A program made the translations under genes and the position numbers. A stretch of DNA of 8,224 nucleotides from Myxococcales bacterium. Lineage in GTDB: Bacteria > Desulfobacterota_B > Binatia > UBA1149 > SPBQ01. The stretch lies in the NCBI GenBank assembly GCA_004525875.1, contig SPBQ01000084.1:1-8224 (forward strand), in the 5' to 3' direction. Below the pieces are notes generated by a model, which saw nothing but the letters and a program-made list of their open reading frames with translations, was not told the DNA's origin and made no database searches. Each line of letters opens with the position of its first letter. Within the stretch, counting starts at the first letter, position 1. Below, piece after piece: positions 5,183-8,224 of this stretch.

Positions 5183-5725
5183 ATGGCGAACCGCACGCTG
5201 CTGATGCTGCCGGGCCATGGAGGGTCCGGCCCTGGGCACTGGCAGACGCTCTGGGAAGAACAGACTCCGGCGATCAGGCGCGTGGAGCAACGCGACTGGG
5301 ACAACCCAGAGCTCGAGGACTGGCTGGCGAAGCTCACCGTAGAGATCGCGGCCTGCGACCAGCCCCCCGTCCTCATCGCACACAGCCTCGGCTGCGCGAC
5401 CGTCGCCCACCTCGCCGGCCGGGAGTCGAGAGCGGCGGCCGCGGCGCTGCTGGTGTCGCCGGCCGACGTCGAGATCGTCGCCGACTGGTACCCGGAACTC
5501 GCCGCGTTCAGTCCCATGCCTTGCGCGCGCCTCGAGTGTCCGACGATCGTGGTCGCGAGCAGTGACGATCCGTATGTCACGGCCGCGCGCGCCCGCGAGT
5601 TCGCCGAGTCCTGGGGCGCCGAGCTAGTGACGGTCGAGGCGGCCGGACACATCAACGTGGATTCGGGACACGGACCGTGGCCAGAGGGCAAGGCCATCCT
5701 ACAGAGACTGCTCGATTCGCTCTAG
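5183..5725 (+). CDS. RBBP9/YdeN-family serine hydrolase
   Basis: This compact 180-aa alpha/beta hydrolase has LMLPGHGGSGPGHWQ (7-21) forming the oxyanion-loop region, the nucleophile S68 in AHSLGC (66-71), D129 in SSDDPYV (126-132) and H156 in AAGHIN (153-158). All three catalytic residues and the family length are present. The modified nucleophile elbow H-S-L-G-C is typical of RBBP9/YdeN. Such proteins are small serine hydrolases with aminopeptidase or esterase activity reported for some members; the natural substrate here is unknown. No signal peptide is seen, so it is cytoplasmic. ATG 5183 is chosen for its family-like N-terminus; the Shine-Dalgarno sequence is weak. It follows the Dabb gene by 54 bases and may be co-transcribed. 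Its TAG overlaps the stop of the opposing gene in one CTAG. Confidence 0.88.
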   Translation: MANRTLLMLPGHGGSGPGHWQTLWEEQTPAIRRVEQRDWDNPELEDWLAKLTVEIAACDQPPVLIAHSLGCATVAHLAGRESRAAAAALLVSPADVEIVADWYPELAAFSPMPCARLECPTIVVASSDDPYVTAARAREFAESWGAELVTVEAAGHINVDSGHGPWPEGKAILQRLLDSL

Positions 5726-6108
5726 CCTCCGTGCGCATCCCGCCCGGGTGTCGGTGATGGCGGGACCTCCTCTTCTTTCGGACCGGCTGTCCGCGCCCGC
5801 TCCAGACGATCCATCTGCGCCGTGCAGAAGTCGTAGCAATGCTCGCCGCAACGCTCGCGTGCCCCGGCAAACGCTGCTTCGGTGTCCACGCCCGAGCCCT
5901 CGAGCGACGGCATCGTGATGATCGTACACATGTCAACGCAGCCCGCGCGGTAGGCGTGGCCCCATTGCGATGATTCACAGAGTGCCACGGCCCGCTCCGA
6001 GCGCACCCCACCGGCGCCGTCTTCCGAGGCGGGCAACGCCCGGTTCCCGGCAACGGCCTGGGAGGGCCATGCGAGCACGAGAACGAGAATATAGAGACGT
6101 CGAGTCAC
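5722..6108 (-). CDS. Secreted six-cysteine protein of unknown function
   Basis: I recognise no family. The GTG at 6106-6108 gives 128 residues that open with a clear signal peptide: MTRRLYILVLVLAWPSQAVA, with cleavage likely after Ala20. The mature part has six cysteines at 44, 57, 61, 87, 91 and 95, arranged C-x12-C-x3-C-x25-C-x3-C-x3-C. Paired C-x3-C spacing within helical segments (CGEHCYDFC) suggests a small disulfide-bonded helical hairpin or metal-binding domain. The C-terminus (109-128) is Pro, Glu and Gly rich and probably disordered. The frame is open upstream to 6501, but that extension overlaps the acyl-CoA synthetase remnant and looks non-coding, and the signal peptide marks the real start. 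No Shine-Dalgarno sequence is obvious. It is convergent with the serine hydrolase, overlapping it by 4 bases. Confidence 0.68.
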   Translation of the reverse strand: MTRRLYILVLVLAWPSQAVAGNRALPASEDGAGGVRSERAVALCESSQWGHAYRAGCVDMCTIITMPSLEGSGVDTEAAFAGARERCGEHCYDFCTAQMDRLERARTAGPKEEEVPPSPTPGRDAHGG

Positions 6109-6184
6109 GAGATGGCGCGGCGACCGGTGTCTTCGAGTTTGACGCACGCACGACACGGTTTCTACATGGCGGCGCCGGCGCTGA

Positions 6185-6198
6185 GGTGACGTCTCACC
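6185..6198. promoter_or_regulatory. Short palindrome between divergent genes
   Basis: GGTGA-CGTC-TCACC is a perfect 5-base dyad with a 4-base spacer. It lies in the gap between the secreted six-cysteine gene (leftward) and the acyl-CoA synthetase remnant (rightward). The position is where an operator could sit, but no convincing -35 and -10 pair is visible next to it. Chance is a fair alternative. Confidence 0.25.
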
Positions 6199-6244
6199 GC
6201 ACCACCGCCGTAGGCTCACAGTCGCGACCGGCACGGGGCGCAGC

Positions 6245-7037
6245 ATGGACTTCCCCGGATTCTGGAGATCGGCAGTCCACGACCCCGATCGAGTCGCGGT
6301 CGTGGACACGAACGGAACCCGCCACACGGCCGGAGACCTGCTGGCCGGCGCCAATCGCGTGGTGCACGGGCCGCACGCCCGCGGCGTCCGCGCATGCGAC
6401 GCAATCGTCATGGCATTGCCGAACGGGCCAACCGTGTTCGACCTGTTGCTGGCCGCCATGCAAGCCGGCTGGCACGTCACACCACTCAACACACGGCTCA
6501 CCGACTCCGAGATGGCTTACACATCCTCGAGGACAGCGGTACGATGGCGTTCTTCGCCGACGAGAGGCATACCGACGCGTCATCGAGAGCTTCCGCCGAT
6601 GGATCCCGACAAGACACGCGCCGGCCGGCGAGGTGATTTTTTCACCGTCGGCGACGTCGGCTACCTCGACGCCGAGGGCTACCTCTATCTCAGCGATCGC
6701 AAGATCGACATGATCATCTCGGCTGGGGCCAACATCTACCCGGCCGAGATCGAGAGGGGTCCTGCTCCAGCACCCACGTGTGGCCGACGCCGCGGTGTTC
6801 GGCGTGCCGGACGATGAGTGGGGCAAGCAGGTCAAGGCCGTCATCGAGCCGCTACCCGAGGACGACCGCGACCGTCTCGCGGAGGCGTTGCTCACCTACT
6901 GTCGCGAGCACCTGGCGCATTACAATCGACCGCGCACGGTCGACATCGTCGACGCCATGCCGTGTGATCCCAACGGCAAGCTGTACAAGCGGTGGCTCCG
7001 CGATCCGGACTGGCAGGATCGCGAGCGGTGGATCTGA
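6245..7037 (+). pseudogene. Decayed AMP-dependent acyl-CoA synthetase (FadD-like)
   Basis: Pieces of one enzyme remain in order across three frames. Frame A (6245-6520) holds the N-terminus, with FPGFW, HTAGDLLAGANRVV and GWHVTPLNTRLT. Two extra bases (AC, 6521-6522) shift to frame B (6523 to about 6600), which reads ILEDSGTMAFFADERHTDA. A large deletion near 6600 then joins to RRGDFFTVGDVGYLD and DRKIDMIISAGANIYPAEIE in frame A again. One extra base at about 6755 shifts to frame C (6756-7037), which reads ADAAVFGVPDDEWGKQVKAV and ends with DPNGKLYKR carrying the A10 lysine (codon 6978-6980). Intact relatives have roughly 500-550 residues; about 260 are left. The missing part includes the P-loop-like YTSGTTG-x-PKG motif and the adenylate-binding core, so activity is impossible. 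The conserved flanks show it was a carboxylic acid to acyl-CoA ligase. Sequencing error could explain a frameshift but not the deletion. Confidence 0.85.
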
Positions 7038-7039
7038 TT

Positions 7040-7064
7040 GCACGCGCGTGTAGCGTGCGCGTGC
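7040..7064. terminator. Strong hairpin between convergent genes
   Basis: GCACGCGC (7040-7047) pairs perfectly with GCGCGTGC (7057-7064). G-T, T-G and G-C pairs continue inwards (7048-7050 with 7054-7056) to a TAG triloop, giving 11 pairs. It lies 3 bases after the synthetase remnant and 14 before the stop of the opposing secreted-protein gene. That is the expected place for a shared terminator. No T-run follows on either strand, so it may be a Rho-assisted or RNA-stabilising element. Confidence 0.5.
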
Positions 7065-7077
7065 CGACTCGAGATCG

Positions 7078-7683
7078 TCAGGGAGCCAGCTCGATACCGC
7101 CGACGCCGATCCGAATGCCGGCCTCGCAAAGGTTAGGTTCAGGATCCACGGTGAATCCACCCTTGGTCTCGGGTGTCCTATCCAGTATCGTCAGGCAGCC
7201 GGCAACCGCGTCCACGCCGATCGGTCCGAAGACATTGATAGTGGTCTGCTGCGTGGTGCGGAGAACCTCGGGGCGGATGAGGGTGAACAGGCTCGCCGCG
7301 TCGATCTTCGCCTTCCCCTTGCCGCCCTTGAGCTCGATGGGCAGATCGAACCGAAAGTCGACGCCGAGCGCGACGAACGTCCCGCCGATCACTACCATGT
7401 ACTCGTCACCGGTGAGCGTAGGAGCCGTCTTGTCATTGTAGGATCCGTCGGTCGTGACGAGCGCGCCCGCCGCGTCCGTCACGCCGTCGAGCTTGGCCTG
7501 GAACACGCCCTTGCCGGTGATCTTGACCTGCCCCTTCTCGCTGAGCGTCGGATTGATCTCGATCGTCAGCTCGGAGTTCGCCGGCACGATGTTGGTCTGA
7601 AACTTCGTGCCGCCCGCCACGGCGGGCGCGGTGGTGACGGTGAGCGACACGAGAGCTGCGGTCAGGATACTTGCTGGCTTCAT
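7078..7683 (-). CDS. Exported 201-aa protein of unknown function
   Basis: I do not recognise a family. Residues 1-23 are a textbook signal peptide (MKPASILTAALVSLTVTTAP then AVA), cleaved before GGTKFQ. The mature part is rich in short, probably beta, stretches: NSELTIEIN, GQVKITGKGVFQAKLDGV, EYMVVIGGTFVALGVDFRFDLPIEL, and a Gly/Lys turn GGKGKAKIDAASLF. Two cysteines (163 and 186) could form one disulfide near the C-terminus. This suggests a periplasmic or secreted beta-sandwich-like protein. No catalytic motif or anchor is visible. ATG 7683 is secure: AGGGGG lies 8 bases upstream and the signal peptide begins there. A candidate promoter lies at 7720-7749, so it may be transcribed separately from the secreted-protein gene upstream of it at 7764-8224, which is on the same strand. 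Confidence 0.75.
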   Translation of the reverse strand: MKPASILTAALVSLTVTTAPAVAGGTKFQTNIVPANSELTIEINPTLSEKGQVKITGKGVFQAKLDGVTDAAGALVTTDGSYNDKTAPTLTGDEYMVVIGGTFVALGVDFRFDLPIELKGGKGKAKIDAASLFTLIRPEVLRTTQQTTINVFGPIGVDAVAGCLTILDRTPETKGGFTVDPEPNLCEAGIRIGVGGIELAP

Positions 7684-7719
7684 TCTGGAATCCCCCTGCC
7701 TGAAAGGCGCGACTCGCGC

Positions 7720-7749
7720 AGTCTAAGAACTTCCGCTGAGAACCGTCAA
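7720..7749 (-). promoter_or_regulatory. Candidate promoter for the 201-aa exported protein
   Basis: On the minus strand TTGACG (7749-7744) is a 5 of 6 match to a -35 box. After 18 bases TAGACT (7725-7720) is a 4 of 6 match to a -10 box. The start codon at 7683 would give a leader of about 30 bases that contains the AGGGGG ribosome binding site. The arrangement is good, but only the sequence match supports it. Confidence 0.38.
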
Positions 7750-7763
7750 GGCGGGATTTTCCC

Positions 7764-8224
7764 TCATGGGAGGCGCGTAAGCTCGATGGCCGACCGCACG
7801 CCCACGTGGTCGGACACCCACAGTGTGGTCCGGCAGGCCTCCGGTCCGATGTCACCCGCACAGTCGGCGTCGATCGTGCACGAGATCGGCGTCGTTCGCC
7901 GACAGAAGTCGTTGCGGTTGCACTCTGCCCCGATCGGGCAATCGCCATCTGCCGCGCATGCGATGCGTGGCTCGAAATGGCACTCGGGGTTCGGATCGAT
8001 CCGGGGTGCACCCGCGAATCGGACGGTCGGGCCCGTTTCGCTGGCCTCGGAGATCGGCGGCGAGAATGCCGGCACCGCCGCCGGTACGAGCATGATGTTG
8101 TCGATTCGGCGCGTCGTCGTGTCGTCGACGAGCGTCAGGTCCCGGATACCGCTCGTACAGCCCGAGAGATCGGTCGGTACGTCGCAGGGGGCATCGAAAC
8201 CGTCGAAGAGCGAGATCCAGCCGG
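7764..8224 (-). CDS. Cys-rich extracellular protein, C-terminal part (runs off the right edge)
   Basis: The frame enters from the right edge without a start and ends at a TGA at 7764-7766, giving the last 152 residues. The first part (visible residues 1-80) is acidic with two cysteines and the segment RRIDNIMLVPAAVPAFSPP. Next comes a cysteine repeat region: C89-x5-C95-x5-C101-x5-C107, then C115-x5-C121-x8-C130. The second cysteine of each unit follows D-x-D (DGDC, DADC). Repeats with DxDC and nearby cysteines are common in secreted or surface proteins of Myxococcota and related deltaproteobacteria; they are probably disulfide-linked and may bind calcium. The tail (VSDHVGVRSAIELTRLP) has no membrane anchor or sorting motif. 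The N-terminus, including any signal peptide, is outside the window. An ATG at 8091-8093 is internal because the coding frame continues upstream of it. Confidence 0.68.
   Translation of the reverse strand, partial: GWISLFDGFDAPCDVPTDLSGCTSGIRDLTLVDDTTTRRIDNIMLVPAAVPAFSPPISEASETGPTVRFAGAPRIDPNPECHFEPRIACAADGDCPIGAECNRNDFCRRTTPISCTIDADCAGDIGPEACRTTLWVSDHVGVRSAIELTRLP

Noticed and set aside
4703..5410. Minus-strand open frame of 235 codons
   Set aside because: It overlaps the Dabb and hydrolase genes, both of which have clear domain motifs; its own sequence shows none.
5098..5697. Minus-strand open frame of 199 codons opposite the serine hydrolase
   Set aside because: It is Ser/Ala-rich without motifs, while the + strand carries a full Ser-Asp-His triad.
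6194..6895. Minus-strand open frame opposite the acyl-CoA synthetase remnant
   Set aside because: The + strand pieces match a known enzyme in order. The minus frame has no motif and survives only because of base composition.
7433..8011. Minus-strand open frame of 192 codons in another frame
   Set aside because: It straddles the exported-protein start and the neighbouring Cys-rich gene, and duplicates parts of both out of frame.
1..8224. CRISPR array, insertion sequence, tRNA, rRNA or phage genes
   Set aside because: I saw no regularly spaced repeats, no terminal inverted repeats with a transposase, no cloverleaf-like segment and no integrase or phage motif on either strand.

Overview
This is a GC-rich bacterial chromosomal window with short intergenic gaps, no tRNA or rRNA genes, and no CRISPR array, transposase or phage gene that I can see. 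The gene content suggests an environmental deltaproteobacterium-like lineage, for example the Binatia (Desulfobacterota side) or Myxococcota. It combines SDR enzymes, a GST, a TauD-type oxygenase and an acyl-CoA synthetase remnant with secreted proteins carrying repeated Cys/Asp motifs of the form C-x5-C with DxDC. This placement is an inference from gene content and base composition, not from a marker gene.

Layout: 1-205 holds no confident gene but has a terminator-like hairpin. 206-1219 (+) is a TauD/TfdA-family Fe(II)/2-oxoglutarate oxygenase, convergent with 1232-2137 (-), a short-chain dehydrogenase of the peroxisomal MFE-2 / HSD17B4 hydroxyacyl-CoA dehydrogenase type. Divergent from that SDR is a small membrane protein (2284-2580, +). 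It is cut by a TGA and continues in the same frame to 2679, ending in what looks like its missing last helix. A candidate promoter (2691-2719) and a probable GNAT C-terminal remnant (2742-2846) precede a tight + strand run: GST (2863), DUF2784 membrane protein (3491), classical SDR (3913), exported Dabb-domain protein (TTG start, 4697) and RBBP9/YdeN-type serine hydrolase (5183). The hydrolase and a secreted six-cysteine protein (5722-6108, -) end tail-to-tail on a shared CTAG.

6245-7037 (+) is a clearly decayed AMP-dependent acyl-CoA synthetase with two frameshifts and a large internal deletion. A strong hairpin (7040-7064) separates it from two minus-strand exported proteins: a 201-aa protein of unknown function (7078-7683) and the C-terminal part of a Cys-rich extracellular protein that runs off the right edge (7764-8224).

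How the genes may work together: the 2863-5725 run is probably one transcription unit because its first four genes lie 2-19 bases apart. A GST, a reductase, a Dabb-fold protein and a serine hydrolase, flanked by an oxygenase, an MFE-2-type dehydrogenase and a dead acyl-CoA synthetase, suggest uptake or detoxification and degradation of a lipophilic or acyl-CoA-linked compound; the substrate cannot be read from the sequence. The most unusual spot is the TGA at 2578-2580. It splits one membrane protein and is followed at selenocysteine-insertion distance by a 9-bp hairpin. A simple nonsense mutation is the more likely explanation, because the neighbourhood also contains other broken genes.
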